Positions 7,638-16,662 are shown, counted from the first letter of the stretch. The stretch: DNA of 20,337 nucleotides from Bacteroidales bacterium (GCA_900766975.1 CAAFXO010000064.1:1-20337); one strand, 5' to 3'. The notes: generated by a model from the sequence alone, not told the origin. Program-made: numbers and translations.

Positions 7638-10085
7638 CTATATCAGACATGCTATATGATAGGTGAGCCATGCCAAGAGCCATGCTAAGCCGGTGTTGTA
7701 GAGGATGGCGAAAAACATATACCCCCAGCTCTCGGTCTCGCGCTTGATTGCCACTAATGTCGCAATGCAGGGGAAGTAGAGCAACACGAAGACCATGAAT
7801 GCCAACGCAGAGGCGGGCGTGAAGGGTGCCTTGCCTGTCACTCGTGAGGGGGTCTGTAGTCGCTTCTCTAAGGAGTCGGAAGCATCCTCTCCTCCATATA
7901 ATACTCCTAAGGTGGAGACTACTGTCTCTTTGGCTGCCGCCCCTGCCAGTAGTGACACACTTGTCTGCCATTCAAATCCAAGTGGGCGGACTGCCGGCTC
8001 GATCGCTTTGCCGATGCGCCCCAGGATGGAGTGCTCTTGCTGATATTCGGAGGTGGCGGTGGCATCGATCTCTTCTGCTGTAGGTGCCGTCTCGGCTGTC
8101 GATAATTCTTTGGCTATGTCGGCTCGATAGTCGGCCGGTACGTCACTGAGATCGTAGTGGGGGAAGTAGCTGAGTGCCCAAATGATGATAGAGGCTACTA
8201 AGATCAAACCTCCCATCTTGCGAAGATATTGGTCGGCTTTGCTCCACATGTTGCGCATCGTAGCCTTAAGCGTCGGAACGCGGTAGGGTGGCAGCTCCAT
8301 CACGAAGGGGGTCTCGTCTTTCTTAAACCATACTCGGCGCATAAGTCGAGCTGTGATCGCCGCCACCAAGATGCCCAAGAGGTAGAGCCCCACGAAGATT
8401 ACAGCCCCATATTGCGGGAAAAATGCTCCGGCCAGAAGTACATAGATCGGAATTCGCGCCGAACAACTCATAAAGGGATTGATCAGGATAGTGATCAGTC
8501 GACTCGATTTGCTCTCGATGATGCGTGTCGACATCACTGCCGGCACGTTACATCCGAAGCCCATGATCATCGGTATAAAGGATTTGCCATGCAGTCCCAT
8601 CTTATGCATCAGCCGGTCCATGATGAAGGCAACGCGTGCCATATAGCCGGAATCTTCCATGAAACTGATGAAGGCGTAGAGTATCAAAATGTTGGGCAGG
8701 AACACGATCACACCTCCCACGCCTCCGATCACGCCATCCAAGAGCATATCTTTCAGCGGACCGTCGCTCAGCACGCGGTCGAGCATCCCGGAGATCCATC
8801 CCACCAATGATTCGATCCATCCCATCGGATAGCTGCCCAATTGGAATGTCGCCCAGAACATCAGCCACATGGCAGCGATGAAGAGGGGGAATCCGAAGAG
8901 CTTGCTTGTCACCACAGCGTCGATCAGCTTGGTGTTGTCTTTATGGCGCTCTTCGCCGCCACTCATCGTCTCGCGGAGTGCCCCCTGCACGAATCCATAT
9001 TTGTCGGCTGAAATCGCTGAGGCCGTATCTTCGTTGATGCCTGCCGAGATCTTTCCCTCTTCTTCGCGACGCATCTCTTCCCAACGCGGGTAGGTGGGGT
9101 TGTCGCGAAGGGTGGATTCGATCTCTGGGTCATGTTCCAGGAATTTGATCGCCATGAAACGGGGTGAGATATGCTCGGTGACACTCGGGTCGCTCTTGAA
9201 CTCTCGATTCATCCTTCCCACCGCCGATTCGATCACCGGGTTCATGCGGATATGGATGTGTCGAGTCACCGGATTGCGCATTTCATACACTTCGACCACA
9301 CGCTCCAATAGGTCTTCGACACCCCAGCCGGTTGCCGCTATCGTCGGCACGATCGGCACTCCCAGCATCTTGCCAAGTGAGTCATGGTCCAACTGTATGC
9401 CCGATTTCTGCAACTCGTCATACATATTCAGACACATCACCATCGGCAGGTTCAGGTCGATCAGTTCGGTAGTCAGGTAGAGGTTGCGCTCCATATTCGA
9501 GGAGACCACTACGTTGATGATCACGTCCGGTGTCTCTTGGCGCAGATAGCGCATCACATAGAGCTCTTCGGGGGAGTAAGCTGAAAGGGAATAGGTGCCG
9601 GGCAGGTCTACGATATTGATATGATATCCATGATAACGGATATGACCCTCCTTGGCGCCCACGGTCACACCGGCGTAGTTGCCCACATGTTCGCGAGCTC
9701 CCGACACATGGTTGAAGAGTGAGGTCTTGCCGCAGTTGGGATTGCCGATCAGTGCCACGTTGATGATCTTGTCGTGGCGCAGACGCAACGGAACGCTACA
9801 TTCATCATTCTCCGCCACCTCCGGCAGATTCTCCACATTCTCTTCGCGGCTCTGCCAGTCCTCGAGCAGTTCGACATCAATAAGGTTTGCCTCAGCGCGG
9901 CGCAACGACACCTCATACCCCATCAAGGCATATTTCACCGGGTCTTGTAGAGGAGCGTTCAACACAACCTTGATCTCGCGGCCTCTTACGAATCCCATCT
10001 CCATCACCCTCTTGCGGAAGGCGCCATGTCCCAATATCTTGGTGATTACACCGGTCTGTCCCGGCTTCAATTCCGACAACTGCAT
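7638..10085 (-). CDS. feoB: Fused FeoA-FeoB ferrous iron transporter
   Basis: An 815-residue inner-membrane Fe(II) (possibly Mn) uptake protein. Residues 1-76 are a FeoA (SH3-like) domain, normally a separate gene. A linker leads to the GTPase domain: G1 GNPNCGKTS (114-122), G2 Thr in NYAGVTV, G3 DLPG (160-163), G4 NMYD (220-223) and a G5 region around AATG (250-253). The membrane part begins near 395 and has both FeoB gate regions, GFGCNVPAVMSTR (509-521, Cys512) and LLYFPCIATL (768-777, Cys773), plus AGAAAKETVVS (714-724). The usual VDASNLERN segment reads VVSSNMERN, so its Asp is Val194. P. gingivalis has, as I recall, two FeoB paralogues with different metals, so the substrate is not certain. 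It has its own strong promoter. Confidence 0.95.
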   Translation of the reverse strand: MQLSELKPGQTGVITKILGHGAFRKRVMEMGFVRGREIKVVLNAPLQDPVKYALMGYEVSLRRAEANLIDVELLEDWQSREENVENLPEVAENDECSVPLRLRHDKIINVALIGNPNCGKTSLFNHVSGAREHVGNYAGVTVGAKEGHIRYHGYHINIVDLPGTYSLSAYSPEELYVMRYLRQETPDVIINVVVSSNMERNLYLTTELIDLNLPMVMCLNMYDELQKSGIQLDHDSLGKMLGVPIVPTIAATGWGVEDLLERVVEVYEMRNPVTRHIHIRMNPVIESAVGRMNREFKSDPSVTEHISPRFMAIKFLEHDPEIESTLRDNPTYPRWEEMRREEEGKISAGINEDTASAISADKYGFVQGALRETMSGGEERHKDNTKLIDAVVTSKLFGFPLFIAAMWLMFWATFQLGSYPMGWIESLVGWISGMLDRVLSDGPLKDMLLDGVIGGVGGVIVFLPNILILYAFISFMEDSGYMARVAFIMDRLMHKMGLHGKSFIPMIMGFGCNVPAVMSTRIIESKSSRLITILINPFMSCSARIPIYVLLAGAFFPQYGAVIFVGLYLLGILVAAITARLMRRVWFKKDETPFVMELPPYRVPTLKATMRNMWSKADQYLRKMGGLILVASIIIWALSYFPHYDLSDVPADYRADIAKELSTAETAPTAEEIDATATSEYQQEHSILGRIGKAIEPAVRPLGFEWQTSVSLLAGAAAKETVVSTLGVLYGGEDASDSLEKRLQTPSRVTGKAPFTPASALAFMVFVLLYFPCIATLVAIKRETESWGYMFFAILYNTGLAWLLAWLTYHIACLI

Positions 10086-10162
10086 AGTTCCTATAATTTT
10101 AGCAAGCGCACCATAACATACGCCCTATAAATAGCGCCATGTGACAAAAGCACACAACAATA

Positions 10163-10194
10163 CAAAATTACACACTATAATCCCCACAACCAAA
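10163..10194 (-). promoter_or_regulatory. Bacteroidetes sigma-70-type promoter of feoAB
   Basis: On the minus strand TTTG (10191-10194), a 20-bp spacer and TAATTTTG (10163-10170) match the TTTG-N19-21-TAnnTTTG consensus fully. The predicted start near 10156 gives a leader of about 70 nt before the feoAB ATG. No clear Fur box was recognised. The rest of the 288-bp gap holds an AT-rich 8-bp hairpin (10206-10224) and the dpp5 terminator. Confidence 0.8.
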
Positions 10195-10277
10195 TTTTCC
10201 ACCCTCTTTTTTTACTAAAAAAAGACCACCCTCCGCTTTGTCCATAGACTATTCTCAACATCCCCCAAAAATAAAAA

Positions 10278-10325
10278 CGTCAGAAATCTACGGCTTATTT
10301 TTGTTTTTGCCGTAGTTTTCTGACG
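10278..10325 (-). terminator. Rho-independent terminator after dpp5
   Basis: A 17-bp inverted repeat with one mismatch (10278-10294 with 10309-10325) encloses a 14-nt loop. On the minus strand the stem is followed by TTTTTATTTTTGGGG, a good U tract. It lies 48 bases past the dpp5 stop and would end the uvrB-ygiQ-dpp5 transcript. Confidence 0.85.
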
Positions 10326-10373
10326 CTTGGGATTATCGGTCTTGGCCTTTATCAGGCCTAATCTCTATTTCGA

Positions 10374-12518
10374 TTATTTGGATTCTGCCGGCTTGTCAGC
10401 TGCTTCTGCTGCCGGCTTGGCGGCTGATTTCAGGTGCTTGTCGAGGAAGCGGAAGAAGGTGCGCTGCCATAAGATTGCATTCTGCGGCTTCAATACCCAG
10501 TGATTCTCATCAGGGAAGACAAGCATCTCTGCATCCAATCCATGCATCTTCGCTGCGTTGAACGCCATCATACCCTGCGACGCCAAGATGCGATAGTCGA
10601 GCTCGCCGACTGTGATCAGCATCGGTGCCTCCCAACGATCCACATAGAGGTGGGGGGAGTTGGCGTAAGTACGCTGTGCCACAGCATTCGCTTTATCCCA
10701 ATAGGGGCCGCCAAGGTCGAAGTCGGCAAACCACATCTCTTCCGTCTCAAGATATTGTGACTCTACGTTGAAGATGCCGGCATGTGCTATAAGGGCTGCA
10801 TAGCGACCATCATTGTGTCCTGCCAACCAATATACCGAGAAACCACCATAGCTGGCGCCGATGGCTCCTACATGATCTGCATCTACGTAAGGTCGCGACT
10901 TGATATAGTCGGTCGCGGCATAGTAGTCTTGCATGTTCTGACCACCATAGTCGCCCGAAATCTGACGATTCCATTCCGTGCCGAAACCGGGCACTCCATG
11001 ACGGTTGGGCGCTATCACGATATAGCCATTAGCTGCCATAATCATGAAGTTCCAACGATAGCTCCAGAACTGGCTCACTGCCTGCTGTGGCCCACCCTGG
11101 CAGTAGAGGATAGCCGGATATTTCTTGTTAGGATCGAAGTCGGGGGGAAGGATCTCCCAGCAGGTCATCTCTTTGCCATCGGTGGTCGGCACGATCACCT
11201 TCTTCACTTCGCCAAGCTTCAACTGGTCGAGTAGCTCCTTATTGGCTGTGGTGAGCTGCTTGACGCCCTGCTTATTGACGGCATACACCTCGTTGGGCTC
11301 TCGCATAGAGTGGCGCAAGGTGATGGCTTTCTCATTGTCGATAGGAGTGACTGTGGCATAGTCATACTGCCCGGCAGCGATGGTGTCGATACGACAGTCG
11401 TTGACATCGATCGTAAACACCGGCTCTGTGCCTTGGTAATATCCTGTGAACCAGATCTTCTTGCCATCCTGACTCCAAGCGAGATTCTCGGGCCAATAGT
11501 CCCAATTTTCGGTGAGATCGCGGCTCTGACGTGTCGACATATCCATCACCATCAGACGCTTCTTGTCGCTCTCATATTTGGCGGTGGGCATCGACAGCCA
11601 TGCCAAGCTCTTGCCGTCGGGCGAGAACACCGGGTCGGTGTCGTAGCCGGGGAATCCTTCGCCGGTGAGCTGCTCGGTCTTGCCACTTGCCAAGTCATAG
11701 AGATAGAGGTTGGAGTCGGTGGAGAACACATAGTCCTGACCCTTCAGCTTGCGGCTTACATATACCAACTGCTTGCTGTCGGGAGTCCAGGCGAAGGACT
11801 CGGCGCCGCCGAAGGGGCGCATCGGACACTCGTAGGGCTCGTCGGCCATGATATCTTTACCCTCTTTTACCTTATTCCCTTCGATCTCGGCCAGGAAGGG
11901 GTGGGGAATCTTGCTCACCCATTCATCCCAATGCTTGTAGCCAAGGTCGTCGATCACCTTACCTGTAGTCTTCGGTAGATCTTTGTAGAGAGCTTCATCA
12001 GGCTTGTGGAAGTCGTCGATGGCTGAGGCGTAGATCACATGCTTGCCGTCGGGGCTGATCTTGAAGCTCTCGATGCCGCGAGCTTCGGAACTCATCTTCT
12101 GCTCGCCGCTGCCGTCGGGCTTGATGCTATAGATCTGCATCGTCTCGCTCTCCTTATCCATACGCAAGAAGGCGATGCGCTCGCCATTCTCGATCCATTG
12201 AAGATTCGACTCGGAGCCCGCTGTCTTCGTGAGTCGCTTCATCTCGCCTCCTTCTGCAGATATCAAATAGATCTCGGCATTCCCCTTGTTCTCGGCGATG
12301 TCTTCATAGCTCATGGTCAGAGCTATCTGCTTGCCGTCGGGCGAGGGTACTGCCTCTGTGATGCGTCCGAAGGCCTCCAGCACTTCAGGTGTCAGCATCC
12401 CATTCTCTACCTTTATTTCAGGCTTCTCGATGATTTTCTCTTGTTCGCCCGTCCCGGAGCATCCACTCAAGACCATGGGCATCAACATTGCACACATTGT
12501 CAGATTTGTCTTGTTCAT
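10374..12518 (-). CDS. dpp5: S9 prolyl-oligopeptidase-family dipeptidyl-peptidase, DPP5-like lipoprotein
   Basis: A 714-residue serine exopeptidase of the S9 family. An N-terminal beta-propeller of WD40-like PD40 repeats (SPDGK motifs at many positions up to about 400) is followed by an alpha/beta-hydrolase domain. The predicted triad is Ser556 in GASYGG, Asp641 in GELDYR and His673 in ENHWV. The 85 and 32 residue spacings equal those I recall for P. gingivalis DPP5, which removes dipeptides with hydrophobic P1 residues. Stretches such as APNRHGVPGFG and EEMWFAD also match that enzyme. The N terminus has a lipobox, Leu-Ser-Gly-Cys20, so it should be lipid-anchored in the envelope. The C terminus is an Ala/Lys/Pro-rich tail. 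The gene lies 27 bp after ygiQ and probably shares its transcript. Confidence 0.9.
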   Translation of the reverse strand: MNKTNLTMCAMLMPMVLSGCSGTGEQEKIIEKPEIKVENGMLTPEVLEAFGRITEAVPSPDGKQIALTMSYEDIAENKGNAEIYLISAEGGEMKRLTKTAGSESNLQWIENGERIAFLRMDKESETMQIYSIKPDGSGEQKMSSEARGIESFKISPDGKHVIYASAIDDFHKPDEALYKDLPKTTGKVIDDLGYKHWDEWVSKIPHPFLAEIEGNKVKEGKDIMADEPYECPMRPFGGAESFAWTPDSKQLVYVSRKLKGQDYVFSTDSNLYLYDLASGKTEQLTGEGFPGYDTDPVFSPDGKSLAWLSMPTAKYESDKKRLMVMDMSTRQSRDLTENWDYWPENLAWSQDGKKIWFTGYYQGTEPVFTIDVNDCRIDTIAAGQYDYATVTPIDNEKAITLRHSMREPNEVYAVNKQGVKQLTTANKELLDQLKLGEVKKVIVPTTDGKEMTCWEILPPDFDPNKKYPAILYCQGGPQQAVSQFWSYRWNFMIMAANGYIVIAPNRHGVPGFGTEWNRQISGDYGGQNMQDYYAATDYIKSRPYVDADHVGAIGASYGGFSVYWLAGHNDGRYAALIAHAGIFNVESQYLETEEMWFADFDLGGPYWDKANAVAQRTYANSPHLYVDRWEAPMLITVGELDYRILASQGMMAFNAAKMHGLDAEMLVFPDENHWVLKPQNAILWQRTFFRFLDKHLKSAAKPAAEAADKPAESK

Positions 12519-12545
12519 ATTCTCTTTGTGTTTTTTGTAATGATA

Positions 12546-14480
12546 TTATTTTTTATGATTAGAGTTCTTTTTTCTATTAAATCTTGTTCCCCTCGCATCT
12601 TGACTATTTCCATTATGCCCGTTCCTCTCCGCTCTCCCGGACTTTCTCTCCGCTCTCCACTCTCCACTCTCCGCTCTATGGCCATAGAGGGATTCCACCA
12701 GATCAGGACGACGCATCTTCCTCAGTTCGGCGATAATCTCTGCGCGACACTCCGGCTTCCACCAGAAGAAGAATTGCCGCTGTGCCAATTTATCGCGCTC
12801 TCCGCGGGCGGTATACATCTTCTCCCCGGTGTAGGGATGATAGCCGGTGTAGTAAATCTCCGTGGCGACCGTCATTGGTGTCGGTGTAAAATCTTGCACT
12901 TGTTCGAGCTGAAAGTTCAGTCCCTTGGTGATGGCGGCAAGTTCCGCCATGTGCTCTTCGCGACATCCGGGATGCGAGGAGATGAAGTAGGGGATGAGTT
13001 GCTGTCGCAATCCCTCTTCGGCATTGACGCGATCGAAGATGCGCTTGAATCTGCGAAATTGTTCGAAGCTCGGCTTGCGCATACATGCCAAGACTTCGTC
13101 GGCTGTGTGCTCCGGTGCCACCTTCAGTCGCCCGCTCACATGTCGCGATATCAGCTCGTGGATGTATTCTCGGTTGACGGCATCAACTGCCGTATCGCCA
13201 CTCGGGTGCATGGCGAGATCGTAGCGCACACCGCTGCCGATAAATGATTTCTTCACACCCGCCAGGGCATCTACCATCCGATACACCTCCAAGAGTCGAC
13301 TATGGTCATTGTCGAGGTTGGGACAGGGCTTGGGATGCAGACAGGAGGGTCGCACACATCGACTGCATATCCCCAGATCTTTACCCCCCATGCCATACAT
13401 ATTGGCGGAGGGACCTCCCAAGTCGGAGATATATCCCTTGAAATCATCCATGCCGATGACTTGACGCACTTCCCGCTCTATAGATTCTTTTGAGCGGGAG
13501 GCAATAAATTTCCCTTGATGGGCTGATATTGTGCAGAAAGCGCATCCCCCGAAACATCCGCGGTGCATGCACACCGAGTGGCGGATCATCTCGTAGGCGG
13601 GGATCACCTTCCCTTTGTAGCGAGGGTGGGGGAGGCGTGTGTAGGGGAGATCGAAGGTGGAGTCGATCTCTTCGGTGGTCATCGGCGGATACATAGGGTT
13701 GATCTTGACCCTATGCCCATTTGCCTCTTGCCAGATTACTCTCCCCTCATATTTATTTGATTCTTCTTCGACATGTCGGAAGTTGAGCGCTTGCAGTTTC
13801 TTGTTCTTCAGGCAGGCTTCGTAGGAGTGGAGCAAGATGTCTCCCTCTTGCGGCTCTTCGCTGCTCAGGAAGGCCGTTTGAGGCACGTCGGTGATGTCTC
13901 CGATCTTCTCCCCCTGCTCTATGCGGCGTGCCAAGGCGAGCATCGTCCGCTCTCCCATGCCATAGCACACCATGTCGGCTGCCGATTCGCAGAGTATCGA
14001 GGGGCGCAACCGATCTTCCCAATAGTCATAATGTGCCACGCGGCGAAGGGAGGCTTCGATACCTCCCGCTATCACCGGCACGTCGGGATAGATATCTTTC
14101 AATATCCTGCTATAGACGATGGTAGGCATGTCGGGGCGCATGCCATGTCTTCCCCCTGCCGTGTAGGCATCGTCATGTCGCAGACGGCGATTGGCGGTGT
14201 AGTGATTCACCATCGAGTCCATCGCTCCGGCGGTGACTCCGAAGAAAAGACGGGGCTCGCCAAGCTTGCGGAAGTCGCGCAGATCATCCCGCCAGTTGGG
14301 CTGCGCGACTATCGCCACCCGATAGCCGGCTTGCTGCAACACTCGCCCGATCACCGAGGCCCCAAACGATGGATGGTCGATATAGGCATCTCCCGTGAAG
14401 AGGATGATATCGGCACGATCCCAGCCCTGCATCGCCATCTCTTCGCGTGTGGTCGGTAGAAAGTCACTCTTTAATGCCAT
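12546..14480 (-). CDS. ygiQ: YgiQ-family (UPF0313) radical SAM protein
   Basis: A 644-residue radical S-adenosylmethionine protein of the YgiQ family. The start region (LPTTREEM...GWDRADIILFTGDAYIDHPSFG) is the family signature. The 4Fe-4S cluster motif CxxxCxxC is Cys309, Cys313 and Cys316 in GCFGGCAFC. A second Cys cluster, CSRCVRPSC...C (372-386), follows. The substrate is not established to my knowledge. The last 45 residues or so are basic and low in complexity. Residues 601-620 (HRAESGEWRAERKSGRAERN) are the translation of a 7-bp tandem DNA repeat, so this tail is probably disordered and dispensable. It lies 21 bp after uvrB and 27 bp before dpp5, consistent with one transcript. Confidence 0.93.
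   Translation of the reverse strand: MALKSDFLPTTREEMAMQGWDRADIILFTGDAYIDHPSFGASVIGRVLQQAGYRVAIVAQPNWRDDLRDFRKLGEPRLFFGVTAGAMDSMVNHYTANRRLRHDDAYTAGGRHGMRPDMPTIVYSRILKDIYPDVPVIAGGIEASLRRVAHYDYWEDRLRPSILCESAADMVCYGMGERTMLALARRIEQGEKIGDITDVPQTAFLSSEEPQEGDILLHSYEACLKNKKLQALNFRHVEEESNKYEGRVIWQEANGHRVKINPMYPPMTTEEIDSTFDLPYTRLPHPRYKGKVIPAYEMIRHSVCMHRGCFGGCAFCTISAHQGKFIASRSKESIEREVRQVIGMDDFKGYISDLGGPSANMYGMGGKDLGICSRCVRPSCLHPKPCPNLDNDHSRLLEVYRMVDALAGVKKSFIGSGVRYDLAMHPSGDTAVDAVNREYIHELISRHVSGRLKVAPEHTADEVLACMRKPSFEQFRRFKRIFDRVNAEEGLRQQLIPYFISSHPGCREEHMAELAAITKGLNFQLEQVQDFTPTPMTVATEIYYTGYHPYTGEKMYTARGERDKLAQRQFFFWWKPECRAEIIAELRKMRRPDLVESLYGHRAESGEWRAERKSGRAERNGHNGNSQDARGTRFNRKKNSNHKK
12625..12680. repeat. 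Eight-unit 7-bp tandem repeat inside the ygiQ 3' coding end
   Basis: Plus-strand units in unbroken 7-bp register are CTCTCCG, CTCTCCC, GGACTTT (degenerate), CTCTCCG, CTCTCCA, CTCTCCA, CTCTCCG and CTCTATG (degenerate). On the sense strand the unit is GGAGAGN. Seven is not a multiple of three, so the coding effect repeats every 21 bp, giving the RAESGEW / RAERKSG heptapeptide pattern. Confidence 0.88.
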
Positions 14481-14501
14481 AATCTGTTACCCCCCTCTAT
14501 T

Positions 14502-16625
14502 TCATTTATCATCTTGATCGCCATTCTCTTCTCTCTCTCGCGACTCTTTGATCTCTACCAGACGCATCAGCTCGTCGCGAAGTTGTGCCGCTTCGACGAA
14601 GTCGGTGCGCTTGGCGGCTGCCACCATCCGACTCTTCAGATTGTCAATCTGATGGTCGATCTCATCCTCGGTCATATATTCGAGCACCGGATCGGCGGCA
14701 TACATATGGCGCTGCTCCTCTTCGATATAGGGACGCCGAGCAGAGACCGAAGCCGGAGTCTCCGGGTCGATGGTCATCCGCTCGCGGGTGATCTTCTTGC
14801 CTCGCATGCTCATACCCTCTTTCGGCTCGTAGAGATCCAAAAGGTCGTTGCCACCCTCTTTGATGATAGGAGTGGGGGTGATGCCATGCTCTTCGTTATA
14901 ACGCATCTGCTTGGCGCGACGGCGCTCGGTCTCGTCGATGGTACGCTGCATGGAGTCGGTCACCTTGTCGGCATACATTATCACCTTGCCATGTACATTG
15001 CGCGCCGCACGTCCCGCCGTCTGGGTCAGCGACCGATGATTGCGAAGGAAACCCTCTTTGTCCGCATCAAGTATCGCCACAAGACTCACCTGCGGCAAGT
15101 CGAGTCCCTCTCTCAGAAGGTTGACTCCCACCAAGACATCATAGATACCTTCGCGCAGATCTTCGAGGATGCGGATGCGGTCGAGCGTGTCGACATCGCT
15201 ATGGATATAGGCGGAGTTGATGCCCCATTTCCCAAGATGATTGTTGAGCTCTTCTGCCATGCGCTTGGTCAGCGTCGTCACCAAAGTGCGCTCGTCGCGC
15301 TCGATGCGCAGTCGTATCTCTTCCATCAGATCGTCGATCTGATTCTGGGTCGGGCGAACCTCGATCTCCGGGTCGAGAAGACCCGTCGGGCGGATCACTT
15401 GCTCCGTAAATATGCCCTCGGTCTGCTGCATCTCATAGTCGCCCGGAGTGGCACTCACATAGATCACCTGAGGGGTAAGACTCTCAAATTCCTCAAATTT
15501 CAAAGGTCGATTGTCGATGGCTGCCGGAAGTCGGAATCCATATTCCACCAAGTTCATCTTGCGCGACAGGTCGCCGCCATTCATGCCTCGGAGCTGAGGC
15601 ACGGTGACATGGCTCTCGTCGATGATGGTCAGAAAATCCTTGGGAAAATAGTCCAAGAGGCAGAAGGGGCGCATACCCGGCTCGCGCCCGTCGAAATATC
15701 GAGAATAGTTCTCGATGCCGCTGCAATGTCCCAATTCCTTGATCATTTCGACGTCGTAGGTCACGCGCTCGCGAAGTCGCTCAGCCTCGAGGATCCTCCC
15801 CTCGCGCCTGAAAAACTCACACTGCGCTCCTAAGTCCAACGTGATCTGATCGATAGCCTGCATGGTCCGCTCTTTCGACGCCACGAAGATGTTGGCAGGA
15901 TAGATCTTGAATCCCTCAAGACTCGTGATCACCCCTCCGCTCTCCGGGTCGATGGTCTGGATGCTCTCGATCTCATCGCCCCAGAACACTACCCGAAGCT
16001 GTATCTCTTCGAACGACAACATAATGTCGACCGTGTCTCCCTTGACACGAAACTGCCCATTGCCAAGCTCCGTCTCCGTGCGGCTATAGAGTGAGTCCAC
16101 AAGCTTGCGGAGGAAGGCATTGCGGCTGATGGTCTCGCCCACCGAGATCTCGATCACAGTCTGTGAGAAATCCTCCGGATTGCCCATACCATAGATACAG
16201 CTCACCGACGACACCACTACCACATCGCGACGACCCGATAGAAGGGCTGCCACTGTCGATAGTCGCAACTTATCGATCTGTGAATTAATCATCAGATCTT
16301 TCTCTATATACTTATCTGAGCCGGGTATATAGGCCTCCGGCTGATAATAATCATAATAGCTTACGAAATACTGCACCGAATTCTCCGGAAAGAAATTCTT
16401 AAACTCCGAATAGAGCTGCGCTGCCAAGGTCTTATTATGCGACAAAATCAACGTCGGACATTTCACGCGCTCTATCACATTAGCCATCGTAAACGTCTTG
16501 CCGCTACCCGTCACGCCGAGCAGTGTCTGATAGGGTTGTCCCGACAACACGCCGCGCGACAACTCCTCGATAGCCTCCGGCTGATCTCCCGTCGGCACAT
16601 ATTTAGATGTCAACTTAAAATCCAT
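14502..16625 (-). CDS. uvrB: UvrABC system protein B, excision repair helicase
   Basis: A 707-residue UvrB, the damage-verifying ATPase of nucleotide excision repair that loads with UvrA and recruits UvrC. Walker A is GVTGSGKT (37-44). The aromatic beta-hairpin that probes DNA is at 86-101 (YFVSYYDYYQPEAYIP). The DESH box is at 336-339, helicase motif VI QTAGRAARN at 535-543 and a C-terminal UVR domain that contacts UvrC at about 653-690. The start chosen is MDFKLTSKYVPTGDQPEAI. An in-frame upstream ATG at 16682 would add 19 residues of no family resemblance and would lie upstream of the promoter. The promoter places the RNA start next to this ATG. It is the first gene of a likely uvrB-ygiQ-dpp5 unit. 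Confidence 0.96.
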   Translation of the reverse strand: MDFKLTSKYVPTGDQPEAIEELSRGVLSGQPYQTLLGVTGSGKTFTMANVIERVKCPTLILSHNKTLAAQLYSEFKNFFPENSVQYFVSYYDYYQPEAYIPGSDKYIEKDLMINSQIDKLRLSTVAALLSGRRDVVVVSSVSCIYGMGNPEDFSQTVIEISVGETISRNAFLRKLVDSLYSRTETELGNGQFRVKGDTVDIMLSFEEIQLRVVFWGDEIESIQTIDPESGGVITSLEGFKIYPANIFVASKERTMQAIDQITLDLGAQCEFFRREGRILEAERLRERVTYDVEMIKELGHCSGIENYSRYFDGREPGMRPFCLLDYFPKDFLTIIDESHVTVPQLRGMNGGDLSRKMNLVEYGFRLPAAIDNRPLKFEEFESLTPQVIYVSATPGDYEMQQTEGIFTEQVIRPTGLLDPEIEVRPTQNQIDDLMEEIRLRIERDERTLVTTLTKRMAEELNNHLGKWGINSAYIHSDVDTLDRIRILEDLREGIYDVLVGVNLLREGLDLPQVSLVAILDADKEGFLRNHRSLTQTAGRAARNVHGKVIMYADKVTDSMQRTIDETERRRAKQMRYNEEHGITPTPIIKEGGNDLLDLYEPKEGMSMRGKKITRERMTIDPETPASVSARRPYIEEEQRHMYAADPVLEYMTEDEIDHQIDNLKSRMVAAAKRTDFVEAAQLRDELMRLVEIKESREREENGDQDDK

Positions 16626-16631
16626 AACTCG

Positions 16632-16662
16632 CAAATATAACCATTCTTCCCCACCTATCAAA
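16632..16662 (-). promoter_or_regulatory. Bacteroidetes promoter of uvrB, almost touching the ATG
   Basis: On the minus strand TTTG (16659-16662), 19 bp, TATATTTG (16632-16639) match the consensus at every fixed position. The -7 element ends only 6 bases before the uvrB ATG (16625). With the usual distance to the start site, the transcript would begin at or within a few bases of the ATG. This rules out the longer reading frame beginning at 16682. Confidence 0.75.

Noticed and set aside
10343..10359. Small GGCCT/AGGCC hairpin before the dpp5 terminator
   Set aside because: Only a 5-bp stem without a T tract; the larger hairpin next to it explains termination.
12039..13247. Open frame of 402 codons on the plus strand across the ygiQ-dpp5 junction
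   Set aside because: It runs opposite two clearly identified genes and its translation has no family features, so it is a mirror frame.
14514..15833. Open frame of 439 codons on the plus strand opposite uvrB
   Set aside because: It is a shadow of uvrB, whose codon use leaves the opposite frame open; the His/Leu/Asp-rich translation has no recognisable domain and no promoter precedes it.
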